DNA of 35,649 nucleotides, from assembly GCA_013297695.1 (NCBI GenBank), contig JAAFHX010000002.1, positions 1 to 35,649 of the forward strand, written 5' to 3'. Source of the stretch: Rhodobacterales bacterium. Lineage in GTDB: Bacteria; Pseudomonadota; Alphaproteobacteria; Rhodobacterales; Rhodobacteraceae. A program made the position numbers and the translations under genes. The notes beneath the pieces were generated by a model. That model did no database searches. It saw only the letters and a program-made list of their open reading frames with translations, and had not been told where the DNA came from. Positions 5,849-13,668 of this stretch are shown here, piece by piece (the first letter of the stretch is position 1; every line of letters begins with the position of its first letter).

Positions 5849-8236
5849 TCACCCCGCCTGCGGCACCGCGATGTCCTGGGTGTGCCATGCCAGACCTGGC
5901 CGATAGCGGGCGGCGATCCGGCCGCCTTCAAGCGCAAAGAGATGCAGCCAGCCGTTGTCGAACAAGGCGCGCAGCCCGTCGTGGCGGGCCAGCACATCTG
6001 CGATGGCCGCCTGCGGTGCTTCGATCATCACCGAAAGCCGCAGCGGCTCGTGGACCAGCCGCACCCCGTCATGCACCGCCTGCCAGGGCAGACCCGCACG
6101 CAGCATCCCGCCGTTGCCTTCGATCACGCCGATGCCGCCCGTGACATTGTGGATCAGCTTGTTGCCACCGCCAAAGGCCGCAGGCGCAACTGCAGAGCCG
6201 TAGTATTGCAGGCTGATCCAGCTTGCCACGACGACGGGTGCCGTCAGGATCAGCTCCAGCGTGGCAAAGCCGGCATCGGCCCGCCAGTCATAGCTGTGCA
6301 GGAACGCCCGGCCGCCAAGATCGGCCGTGGCGGTCGCCTCGCGCGGGGCGGCGATGAAGGCTGCACAGCCCGCAAGGCCCCATTCGGGCCGCACCTCGGC
6401 CCAGTTTGCAGCCCGCGCGGCGACCGTGTCGGCCGCAGCCCCCGGCAGCCGCAAGGCGCGTTCGGCCCGTGCGAGGCCCCCGGCCGCCGCAAGCCAGCGC
6501 TGCGCCTGCACTAGGTCGGCAGCATGCCCGGGGGCCGGGCTGTCGGGATACAGCGTGATGTCGTCGGTGGTGGTGTTGTGCAACCCCGCGACGAACAGCA
6601 CGTCGGGGGCAAGATCGATGCCGTGCCCCGGCAGGCCCGCGCGCGTCTCGGGATCGTTCAGAAGCGCCGCCAGCAGCCGGGCCGACACTTCGCCGGTGTA
6701 GCCGCCACAGGCACCGCAATGATACGCGCTTTCATGCGGATTGTTGGCAACCTGCGCGCCATGGCCCAGCAGCAGCACCAGCCGCGCGTGACCGGTCGTC
6801 AGGCTCATCGCCTTCAGCACCGCCGCAGCGTGCCCGGCCTTTTGCGCAGGCGTCAGGGCCACGTCAAGCTGCGGCGCGGGTTCGGTGCCGGGCCCTTTCG
6901 TCCCCAGCCCGAGTGCGTCCTTGGCCAGCTTCCAGCCGTAGACCGGCCCCGCCGCCTCGACGAAGGCAAAGGACGACACCGCCGCTTGCCGGAACCGGCT
7001 CCAGGCGCGGGCCGTGCGGGCCGTGATGCGGGCGGCCTGTTCGACCTGTGCTGTGCCCGCGCCATGCGAGCCGAGGCCCGGGTTCAGCAGCACCGGCAGA
7101 TGCGCCTCGACCACGTCGGACCCAAAGCTGCGGTGCGCGACGGGCAGACCGAAGAAGCCTGCAAAGCCAAGGGTCGCAATCCCCCGATCCAGGCTTTCCA
7201 GCGCGCGACGGAACACTTCGGACCGCACGTCGATGCAAAAGGCCGCCTGAAGCTGCGGGCGTACCACAGCCTCGCCTTGCGGCGTCCCCGTCAGGACAGC
7301 CTTCAGCCGACGCTGGTGGGCACGTTCTGCCGCCTCCTGCAAAAGCACGTCGATCACCTGGTCGGGGCTTGCTGCCAGAGGTTCGGCATGGGCATCCAGC
7401 GTGCGGACCCAGGCGCTTTCGACCTGCGGGGCACAAGCGAAAACCGCCTCTTCCCAGATCAGCCGGATCGCCAGCAGGTCGGTCAGCGTAACATCGGACT
7501 GCCCCGCCAGTTCCGCCTGCCACAAGAGCCAGCGTGCATGCTGCGCCCAGCCGCCCAGATCGACGAGCAGCCGATGGAACACCGTCTCGGCGGCGCTTTC
7601 CGTGATCGCCAGCGTCTCGCAGGCGCGCAGCAGGGCACGCTCGGCCGTATCGGGCGCAGCAGCCACATGGGCGCAAAATCCCGACAGACCGGCCGCCTCG
7701 GGTGTCAGGTCATGGCTGGCCCAGGCACGCCAGGCAGCGAATGCCCCCTGTCCGGGCGCGGGAGTCCAAAGCGCCTGCCCCCGGTCGAAATGCCCTGCGG
7801 CCCAAAGGCCGATGGTCCGCCCGATGACTGCGGGCCAGTCACGTCCGGTCGCACGCGCCGCAAGGTCGGCCAGCGTCGGCAGGGCAGGACGATCAGGCGT
7901 CGGCACCTGCAGCCGCGCCTTCAGGGCTGCAAGATCGGCGGGCTTCGCGGGCGATGTGCAGGCGAACAGGGCATCGGCAAGGTCTTCGTCGGTGATCGTC
8001 CCGCCCGCCACCAGTGCGGCATAGTCAGCGCGCGGGCGGGTCAGACGGACCCCCGCCACACGGGCCAGCCGCGCCGAGGCCGTGGCCAGGTCCTCGCCCG
8101 TCTGGCCAAGGAAAGGATTTACGGCCACCGTCGCCTCCAGCGGGAAGGCGGGCGGGATTGCGCGGGCCGCAGCCTCGGCGGCCTTCAGCAGGCCGGTGAT
8201 CCGGGCCGGGGCGATCTGGTCGTGCTTGATGAACAT
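5849..8236 (-). CDS. dabA: DabA, inorganic carbon accumulation subunit (DUF2309)
   Basis: Protein of 795 residues, the beta-carbonic-anhydrase-like subunit of the DAB system, which hydrates CO2 in a vectorial way and is driven by ion flow through DabB. The zinc-site residues can be placed: Cys334 and Asp336 in FCIDVRSE, His492 in LLGHGAQ and Cys507 in YHCGACGG. The 15-residue spacing of the last two equals that of H524/C539 in the characterised Halothiobacillus protein. The start at 8236 (MFIKHDQIAP) follows GGAG; readings extending further upstream overlap dabB in the wrong frame. It lies 29 nt after the dabB stop, so the two form an operon, divergent from a LysR gene. Confidence 0.93.
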   Translation of the reverse strand: MFIKHDQIAPARITGLLKAAEAAARAIPPAFPLEATVAVNPFLGQTGEDLATASARLARVAGVRLTRPRADYAALVAGGTITDEDLADALFACTSPAKPADLAALKARLQVPTPDRPALPTLADLAARATGRDWPAVIGRTIGLWAAGHFDRGQALWTPAPGQGAFAAWRAWASHDLTPEAAGLSGFCAHVAAAPDTAERALLRACETLAITESAAETVFHRLLVDLGGWAQHARWLLWQAELAGQSDVTLTDLLAIRLIWEEAVFACAPQVESAWVRTLDAHAEPLAASPDQVIDVLLQEAAERAHQRRLKAVLTGTPQGEAVVRPQLQAAFCIDVRSEVFRRALESLDRGIATLGFAGFFGLPVAHRSFGSDVVEAHLPVLLNPGLGSHGAGTAQVEQAARITARTARAWSRFRQAAVSSFAFVEAAGPVYGWKLAKDALGLGTKGPGTEPAPQLDVALTPAQKAGHAAAVLKAMSLTTGHARLVLLLGHGAQVANNPHESAYHCGACGGYTGEVSARLLAALLNDPETRAGLPGHGIDLAPDVLFVAGLHNTTTDDITLYPDSPAPGHAADLVQAQRWLAAAGGLARAERALRLPGAAADTVAARAANWAEVRPEWGLAGCAAFIAAPREATATADLGGRAFLHSYDWRADAGFATLELILTAPVVVASWISLQYYGSAVAPAAFGGGNKLIHNVTGGIGVIEGNGGMLRAGLPWQAVHDGVRLVHEPLRLSVMIEAPQAAIADVLARHDGLRALFDNGWLHLFALEGGRIAARYRPGLAWHTQDIAVPQAG

Positions 8237-8265
8237 GGTGGTCTCCACAGCAGGAAGGGGGCGAG

Positions 8266-9828
8266 TCAAAGCGATCCGGGGGCCCGGAAGCCGCCGATCA
8301 GCCGGTCGAGAAGCGCGTTGAGGTAAAGCCCGTTGGCCAGGTGCACGCGCAACCCGGCAGCGGCAGGATGGTGCGCCCAGAGCGGGAACAGTGCCTGCGC
8401 CACGGCCACAAGGCCAAAGGACAGGATCGCCAGCACGATCAGCCCCCATTCCAGCGCATCGGGCACCGGCGGGGCCGGCAGCGCGGCACCCCACAGCGCG
8501 CCCGCAATCAGTTGAAAGCTGAAATAGGCCACCGCCGCCCCGAACGAGGCCAGCGCCGTGCGCCGGGTCAGCGCCCTGGGCGCGGCATCGGCCAGTCCCT
8601 GCGCCACCAGATAGGCCACGCCGAAGATCAGGATCGCGCCAAGCGCCACCGCCTGCGCCGATTTCGGACCCGCAAGGATGCCGAAACCGACCGCGACCGC
8701 AGCATACAGCACCAGCGCCACGGCAAAGGCTTTCGCCACCGCGCCAACCCCGGGAGCGGCAACCGGCCCCGGCCGCCGGATCGCGGCCACCGCGCGCACG
8801 GCCGTGCCCGACGACAGGAAGGCATGCGCCTTGTAAAGCGAATGCGCCACGATATGCAGCAGCGCCAGCGGCCACAGGCCCAGCCCGCATTGCAGCAGCA
8901 TGAAGCCCATCTGCGCCACGGTGGACCAGGCCAGGGCGGTCTTGACCGCACTTTGGGTCAGCATGACCGACGCCCCGAACAGTGCCGTGAACCCGCCCAG
9001 CATCACCAGCGCCGCCATCGCGCCGGGGCTGGCCTGCACCACGTCAGCCATGCGGATCAACAGGAAGCCGCCCGCGTTGATGATGCCCGCATGCAGCAGC
9101 GCAGATACGGGGGTCGGTGCCTCCATCACCTCGGTCAGCCAGCCGTGCAGCGGAAAGGTCGCGGTCTTGAGCGCCGCAGCAAGCACCACCAGCGCCACGG
9201 CAACCTGCGCGGCCAGCGGCAGCTTGTCCTGCGCCGCGATCCCCATGGCGATCAGATCCATCGTGCCGAAGGCAGCCCAGAACAGACCCGCAGCCAGGAT
9301 CAGCGCGCCATCGCCCACCCCCCAGACGAGCGAGAATTTGGCCGCCGCGCGCCGCGCCTCGGGCCGGTCGGGATAGAACAGCAGCAACTGCCGCAGGCCA
9401 AGGCCGACCGCAAGGAACGCCAGCACCAGAACGCCCAGGCTTCCCGCCTGCACCAGCACCAGCACAGCCGCCAGCGTGGCCAGCAAAAGCCCGTGAAACG
9501 CCCCCTCGCGCGCCTCGCCGTCCAGATAGGTTCGCGCATACCGCACCACGATCCAGCCGACAAAGCTGACCAGCAGCGTCATGGTCGCGCTGACCGCGTC
9601 AAGCCGGAACGCCAGCAGCATCGGACCCGAACCGAACGGCAGCGTCCCGGCCCCCTGGATCAGCAACTGGCAGACGGCGGCAATCGCCAACCCAAGTGTG
9701 GCCAGGGCTGCGCCTTCGGCGATCCGTGGCAACTGCCCGGGTCGGCTGTTCGGCCGGGTTGCAGACATCGCGGCCACGGCCAGCAGCAGGATCGGGGCCA
9801 GAAGGGCAAGCGGAGGAAGAGGTATCAT
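8266..9828 (-). CDS. dabB: DabB, NuoL-like membrane subunit of the DAB system
   Basis: Polytopic membrane protein of 520 residues of the proton-antiporter (NuoL/MrpA) family. It carries the family's central motif VMEAPTPVSALLHAGIINAGG and a LKTATFPLHGWL segment. Stand-alone NuoL-like proteins next to DUF2309 proteins are DabB subunits, which couple a cation gradient to CO2 hydration by DabA. The ATG at 9828 lies 102 nt from the divergent LysR start. It is the first gene of the dabB-dabA pair. A complex I role is unlikely because no other nuo genes are present. Confidence 0.92.
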   Translation of the reverse strand: MIPLPPLALLAPILLLAVAAMSATRPNSRPGQLPRIAEGAALATLGLAIAAVCQLLIQGAGTLPFGSGPMLLAFRLDAVSATMTLLVSFVGWIVVRYARTYLDGEAREGAFHGLLLATLAAVLVLVQAGSLGVLVLAFLAVGLGLRQLLLFYPDRPEARRAAAKFSLVWGVGDGALILAAGLFWAAFGTMDLIAMGIAAQDKLPLAAQVAVALVVLAAALKTATFPLHGWLTEVMEAPTPVSALLHAGIINAGGFLLIRMADVVQASPGAMAALVMLGGFTALFGASVMLTQSAVKTALAWSTVAQMGFMLLQCGLGLWPLALLHIVAHSLYKAHAFLSSGTAVRAVAAIRRPGPVAAPGVGAVAKAFAVALVLYAAVAVGFGILAGPKSAQAVALGAILIFGVAYLVAQGLADAAPRALTRRTALASFGAAVAYFSFQLIAGALWGAALPAPPVPDALEWGLIVLAILSFGLVAVAQALFPLWAHHPAAAGLRVHLANGLYLNALLDRLIGGFRAPGSL

Positions 9829-9870
9829 CTGTCAGGCTCCTGTCAGAAAGGGATGGCGCTGGTGATATCG

Positions 9871-9910
9871 CTTGCAGAACTTGCAGAAAATTACATAATT
9901 TCTGTGTTAT
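9871..9910. promoter_or_regulatory. Divergent dabB/LysR control region with a tandem repeat and an inverted repeat
   Basis: The 102-nt gap is A/T-rich compared with its flanks. It holds a tandem 9-bp direct repeat, CTTGCAGAA at 9871-9879 and again at 9880-9888, and just downstream an inverted repeat ATAA-N8-TTAT at 9895-9910. LysR regulators commonly bind interrupted dyads of this size in divergent promoters. Which of the two elements is the operator is not known. Confidence 0.4.
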
Positions 9911-9930
9911 CGTTCTGTTTGGTGAAAGAG

Positions 9931-10803
9931 ATGGATGTTCTGAACCTGCATCACCTGCGCCTGTTCCGCGCAGTGGCCACCGATGGCACGCTGACCGGTG
10001 CGGCGCGGAGGCTGAACCTGTCGCAATCGGCGCTTTCGACCCAAATCAAGACCCTTGAGGCCAGTCTGGGCCAGGACCTGTTCGAACGGCGTGGACGGGG
10101 GCTGGTTCTGACCGAGGCCGGGCGCATCGCGCTGGATCATGCCGAGGCGATCTTTCGCACCGCCGACGATCTGACCGCAACCCTGCGCGAATCGGGACAG
10201 GCACGGCGGCCGATGCGGGTGGGTGCCCTGGCGACGCTGTCGCGCAACTTTCAGATGCAGTTCGTGCGGCCTCTGATCGGACGTGCAGATGTGGAGGTCG
10301 TGCTGCGGTCGGGCAGCCAGGCAGAGCTTTTGCGCGACCTTGATGCGCTTGCCCTGGACGTGGTGCTGACCAACCTTGCGCCAAGCCGAGAGGCGGGCAG
10401 TGTCTGGCTGGTGCACCAGTTGGCGCAGCAACCCGTAAGCCTGATCGGTACACCACTTCGGGTGGGGGCCCTGCCGCGGCCCTTGTTGACGCTGCTGGCC
10501 GAAGAACCGCTGATCCTGCCGGGCCCCGGCACGTCCCTGCGCCTGGCCTTCGACGCCCTCGCCGCGCGCCTGCACCTGGTACCGGCCATTGCGGCCGAGG
10601 CGGATGACATGGCCATGCTGCGCCTTCTGGCGCGTGACAATGCCGGGTTGGCCGTCATCCCGCCGATCGTGGTGCAGGACGAACTGACAACAGGTCTGCT
10701 GGTCGAGATCGGGCAGATCGAGGGGATGTCCGAAACCTTCTACGCCATCACCCGAGAGCGGCGGTTCCCCAACCCGCTGCTGACCTTGGTGCTGAAGTAT
10801 TGA
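9931..10803 (+). CDS. LysR-family regulator (NhaR-like), divergent from dabBA
   Basis: Regulator of 290 residues. The N-terminal helix-turn-helix (about 5-65) reads LNLHHLRLFRAVATDGTLTGAARRLNLSQSALSTQIKTLE in sequence register, and a substrate-binding-like effector domain follows. The N-terminal wording is close to the NhaR-like subgroup of LysR proteins. Start ATG at 9931 is chosen for the normal family N-terminus; GTG at 9922 would add three residues. Its divergent position makes it the likely regulator of the dabB-dabA operon, perhaps in response to CO2 or bicarbonate limitation, which is inference from context. Confidence 0.88.
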   Translation: MDVLNLHHLRLFRAVATDGTLTGAARRLNLSQSALSTQIKTLEASLGQDLFERRGRGLVLTEAGRIALDHAEAIFRTADDLTATLRESGQARRPMRVGALATLSRNFQMQFVRPLIGRADVEVVLRSGSQAELLRDLDALALDVVLTNLAPSREAGSVWLVHQLAQQPVSLIGTPLRVGALPRPLLTLLAEEPLILPGPGTSLRLAFDALAARLHLVPAIAAEADDMAMLRLLARDNAGLAVIPPIVVQDELTTGLLVEIGQIEGMSETFYAITRERRFPNPLLTLVLKY

Positions 10804-11117
10804 GGGCCGGGCTGCCAAGAACCATCGGTGCCCTTGACTGTCCGGGCAGGCGACAGCCGCCGCGACCCGAGGTTTTCGGAACCGGCCGAACCGGATCGGC
10901 CGATCCATGCGCGGCCGGAAGGCCATCTGCCCTTGCCGGCGGCTTCACACCCGATGAGCCTGGCAGCCGAACGATCCGTTCCGGCCTGCACGCGGACCCC
11001 GCTGCATCCGGTTCACCGGGAACAGGGCGCGCCACCGGCGGGGGGGCGCCATCTGCCTGACCCGGACTTCCCGAAAGACGCCGGTGATCGAAAAGTCGCG
11101 GCCTCTGAAATTATGGA

Positions 11118-11130
11118 TTGATTCTATCAA
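11118..11130. promoter_or_regulatory. Perfect 13-bp palindrome, possible operator
   Basis: TTGATTCTATCAA has two perfect 5-bp arms around TCT, about 50 nt before the candidate -35 of the Dlt-like operon. It resembles an FNR box but the spacer is three rather than four bases, so FNR binding is not claimed. The binding protein is unknown. Confidence 0.35.
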
Positions 11131-11178
11131 CCGGAAAACAAGTATTGGTTGTGTTGCGCGGCAGACACTTTTTCAGGC

Positions 11179-11207
11179 TTGTCAAAGCGTTCCTGCAAGA
11201 ATATACG
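11179..11207 (+). promoter_or_regulatory. Candidate sigma-70-like promoter of the Dlt-like operon
   Basis: TTGTCA (11179-11184) and TATACG (11202-11207) are separated by exactly 17 nt, within an A/T-rich stretch that stands out from the G/C-rich surroundings. This would give a leader of roughly 30 nt before the ACP start codon. The call rests on consensus matching only. Confidence 0.45.
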
Positions 11208-11243
11208 TCAGACCGAGCACAGCGTCCTTGGATTGCCCGAATT

Positions 11244-11483
11244 ATGCTTGCAAAAGAAGATCTTGTTGACTTTCTGGAAACCGATTTGGGGGTCGATGTC
11301 GACGGGATTGATCTGGACACGCCCCTGTTCAGCAGCCAATTGGTTGACAGCTTTGCACTGGTGACTCTCATGATGTTTCTGGAGCGTGAGGCGGGTATCC
11401 GTATCGCTCCGGCCGACGTGAATCTGGACAATATGGATACCATCGGGCGGATGCTGGCCTATGTATCGCGGGTCGCTGCCTGA
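11244..11483 (+). CDS. Acyl carrier protein (DltC-like role)
   Basis: Acidic protein of 79 residues with the four-helix carrier pattern. The phosphopantetheine attachment site is Ser36 in QLVDSFALV, the D-S-x-x-L motif, followed by the usual helix MMFLEREAGIRIAP. It is therefore a carrier for a thioester-bound acyl or aminoacyl group. It is the first gene of the eight-gene operon, 2 nt before the PLP decarboxylase. Its partners in the operon (AMP-ligase, MBOAT, DltD-like, DltX-like) suggest the job that DltC has in D-alanylation. The start codon at 11244 has no obvious Shine-Dalgarno sequence; an upstream reading from 11118 would cross the candidate promoter, so it is not preferred. Confidence 0.88.
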   Translation: MLAKEDLVDFLETDLGVDVDGIDLDTPLFSSQLVDSFALVTLMMFLEREAGIRIAPADVNLDNMDTIGRMLAYVSRVAA

Positions 11484-11485
11484 AC

Positions 11486-12724
11486 ATGGACTGGCGTGTG
11501 TCCGCCGCACGCACCTACGGCACGCCGCTGTACGCCTATGACGCCGACCTGCTGACAGACCGGTTGCGCATCCTGTCGGGTCTGTTCGGCGACCGCTTCG
11601 GGATCAGCTACGCGATCAAGGCGAATCCGAACCTTGCCGTGCTGCGCGTGATCAGGCCATGGCTCGACACGTTCGACGCCTCGTCCCATGCCGAGGTGGA
11701 GCGGGCGGTTGCGGCGGGAATGGACCCCGCGCATGTGACCTTTTCCGGCCCGGCCAAGCGGCACGAAGAGATTGCGCGGGCGATGGCGATGGGGTTGGGC
11801 GAACTGGTGCTGGAACATGCCGACGAGGCGCGGCAAGCCAGCGCGATCGCGCAGCGACTTGGTCGGGTGCAGGATGTTCTGGTGCGCATCAACCCGATGC
11901 GGGTGCCGCGCGGCTTTGGTGCCTCGATGGCGGCGACGCCCAGCCAGTTCGGAATCGACGAAGAAGACATCGCGGCGGAACTGCCCGGCATCGCCGCCCT
12001 GCCCGGCCTGAGGCTGATCGGGTTTCACATCTATTCCGGCACCAACTGCCGCGACCCGAACGCGATTGCCGAGAACTTCGCGATCTTTGCCGATATCTTC
12101 CGCCGCGCGCAGGCGATCACCGGTATCCGGCCCACGCGGCTGGTCTTCGGGTCGGGCTTCGGGCTCAACTACCTGCCCGGCGAGGCTCCGTTGGACCATG
12201 AGGCGCTGCCTGCGCTGGTCAATCCCGTGATCGACGCCCTGCGGGCAGAACCGGCGTTCCGCGACGCGCGCTGCAACCTGGAACTCGGGCGCTGGCTGGT
12301 GGGTCCGGCGGGCTGGCTGCTGACCGGCGTGGTCTCGGCCAAGCAGTCGCGCGGGGCTGCGGTGCGCACCTGTGACGCGGGCTTCAACAACCACCTCGCG
12401 GCGGCCAGCATGATGGGCACCGTCATTCCGCGCAACTGGGTGTTCGAGAATGTCACAAACCCCGACGGTCCGGTCGGGCGCTATACGCTGACCGGCCCGC
12501 TCTGTACCTCGATCGACCGCTTGGCCCATGGCATCGACCTGCCCGAGGTGCGCCCCGGCGACATTCTGGCGATCCCGAATTCCGGGGCTTACGGGCTGAC
12601 CGCCTCGCCCACCCGTTTCATCTCGCATCCCGAACCGCGCGAGGTGCTGCGGCAGGGCGGGCAACTGGCGGACGTGTCTGAATCCGCGCTGAACCGCTGG
12701 CAGGGAGAGGCCCCTGATGTCTGA
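11486..12724 (+). CDS. Fold-III PLP-dependent decarboxylase (DAP/ornithine decarboxylase superfamily)
   Basis: Protein of 412 residues with an alanine-racemase-like barrel and C-terminal beta domain. PLP would bind Lys45 in YAIKANPN; His181 in GFHIYSGTNC, ELGRWLVGPAG (about 265-275), Cys340-Thr-Ser-Ile-Asp344 and Tyr369 in the GAYG segment match the active-site pattern of LysA-like enzymes. The glycine loop reads FGSGFG instead of the usual triple-Gly form. Similar decarboxylase, AMP-ligase and carrier-protein sets occur in exosortase-associated exopolysaccharide clusters (TIGR03098/TIGR03099-type). It could decarboxylate an amino acid that is then loaded on the ACP, or act on the carrier-bound group. 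Substrate unknown. It overlaps the next gene by 8 nt. Confidence 0.85.
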   Translation: MDWRVSAARTYGTPLYAYDADLLTDRLRILSGLFGDRFGISYAIKANPNLAVLRVIRPWLDTFDASSHAEVERAVAAGMDPAHVTFSGPAKRHEEIARAMAMGLGELVLEHADEARQASAIAQRLGRVQDVLVRINPMRVPRGFGASMAATPSQFGIDEEDIAAELPGIAALPGLRLIGFHIYSGTNCRDPNAIAENFAIFADIFRRAQAITGIRPTRLVFGSGFGLNYLPGEAPLDHEALPALVNPVIDALRAEPAFRDARCNLELGRWLVGPAGWLLTGVVSAKQSRGAAVRTCDAGFNNHLAAASMMGTVIPRNWVFENVTNPDGPVGRYTLTGPLCTSIDRLAHGIDLPEVRPGDILAIPNSGAYGLTASPTRFISHPEPREVLRQGGQLADVSESALNRWQGEAPDV

Positions 12725-13655
12725 ACCCGCGCACCGTCGTCTGGTGATCCTGGGCTTTCCCCGGTCGGGCACGACGCTGCTTGCGCGTCTGCTGGATGGC
12801 CACCCCGACATCTCGGCCCCGCCCGAAACCGGGATGCTGAGCGCGGCAGGGCGGTTCCTGACCGAACTTGATGCGGTCGAGGGGCCTCCTCTGGGGGTGC
12901 TGACCGGCCTTGCGATGGCGGGCATCCCGCCTGCCGACGTACAGGCGGGTCTGCGCGACCTGATCTTCGGCTTTCACACCCGCATCGCCGATGGTGCCCC
13001 GGTCTGGGTGGAAAAGACCGGGACCGACATCTTTCATCTGGAAACACTCGAACCGCTTCTGGCCGGGCATGCGGCCTTCGTCTGCATCACCCGCAATCCG
13101 CTGGATGTGGTCGCGTCGAACATGGACCTCGCCCGCACGATGGGTGCACGGCTGACCGAGCTTTACAGCGCCACGCGCGGCATCAATTCCGAATGCGACG
13201 GCATCGCCCGTGCCTGGATCGACCGGCAGCAGACGCTTGACACCTTTGCCGCGCGCAATGCCGATTCCTGCTTTTCGCTGCGCTATGAGGATCTGCTGGC
13301 CGACCCGCAGGTCATGCTGGCGCGGCTTCTGGCCTTCATCGGCCTGCCTGGCGACCCGGAGGCGATGATCGCCGCTGCCTTTTCGCCTGCGGCCCGGATC
13401 GGGCTGGGCGATTTCCGCATTGACGAGACGACGGGTCTGCGCCCTGCGGTCGAAGGCGGCTGGCGCAAGCGCCTGCCGCGCGCCGCTGCCGCGCGCATCC
13501 TGCCGCAGCTTGCGCCGCTGATGGCCGCGCATGGCTATGCCGTGCCGCGCCTGCCCGCACCGCCCGACCGCGATACCGCGATCCGCCAGTTCCAGCTTGC
13601 GACACAGATGAAGCGCCAGTCGCGTGCTGCCGCCGAACCGAAGCCCCAAGCATAG
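12717..13655 (+). CDS. PAPS-dependent sulfotransferase family protein
   Basis: Protein of 312 residues. The N-terminal LVILGFPRSGTTLLARLLDG (about 9-28) is the 5'-phosphosulfate-binding loop, and CITRNPLDVVASNMD further in is the 3'-phosphate-binding motif of sulfotransferases. These enzymes move sulfate from PAPS to hydroxyl or amino groups of small molecules or glycans. The ATG overlaps the decarboxylase stop by 8 nt. In this operon it might sulfate the transferred group or the target glycan; nothing in the sequence tells which. The C-terminus is rich in basic residues and proline. Confidence 0.85.
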   Translation: MSEPAHRRLVILGFPRSGTTLLARLLDGHPDISAPPETGMLSAAGRFLTELDAVEGPPLGVLTGLAMAGIPPADVQAGLRDLIFGFHTRIADGAPVWVEKTGTDIFHLETLEPLLAGHAAFVCITRNPLDVVASNMDLARTMGARLTELYSATRGINSECDGIARAWIDRQQTLDTFAARNADSCFSLRYEDLLADPQVMLARLLAFIGLPGDPEAMIAAAFSPAARIGLGDFRIDETTGLRPAVEGGWRKRLPRAAAARILPQLAPLMAAHGYAVPRLPAPPDRDTAIRQFQLATQMKRQSRAAAEPKPQA

Positions 13656-13668
13656 AGAAGGTGCCACG

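Larger units (their letters stand above)
10804..11243. other. 440-nt intergenic region before the Dlt-like operon
   Basis: No convincing gene is seen here. The first 300 nt are G/C-rich and contain a perfect 14-bp palindrome GGATCGGCCGATCC (10893-10906) and a small TTCGG/CCGAA stem just before it. From about 11100 the composition turns clearly A/T-rich. This part holds the palindrome TTGATTCTATCAA (11118-11130) and a promoter-like element near 11179-11207. The region probably contains the end of the LysR transcript and the control region of the following operon. Confidence 0.5.

Noticed and set aside
8341-9930. Long plus-strand extension upstream of the LysR gene, opposite dabB
   Set aside because: Only the last 290 residues match a LysR protein; the upstream part is antisense to dabB and Arg/Gln-rich without domain features.
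10800-11121. Short overlapping frames in the gap after the LysR gene
   Set aside because: No ribosome site, no family resemblance, and Arg/Pro/Gly-rich text typical of non-coding high-GC DNA.
11118-11130. TTGATTCTATCAA as an FNR box
   Set aside because: The spacer between half sites is three bases, not four, so the half sites would be out of phase for an FNR-family dimer; kept only as an unassigned palindrome.
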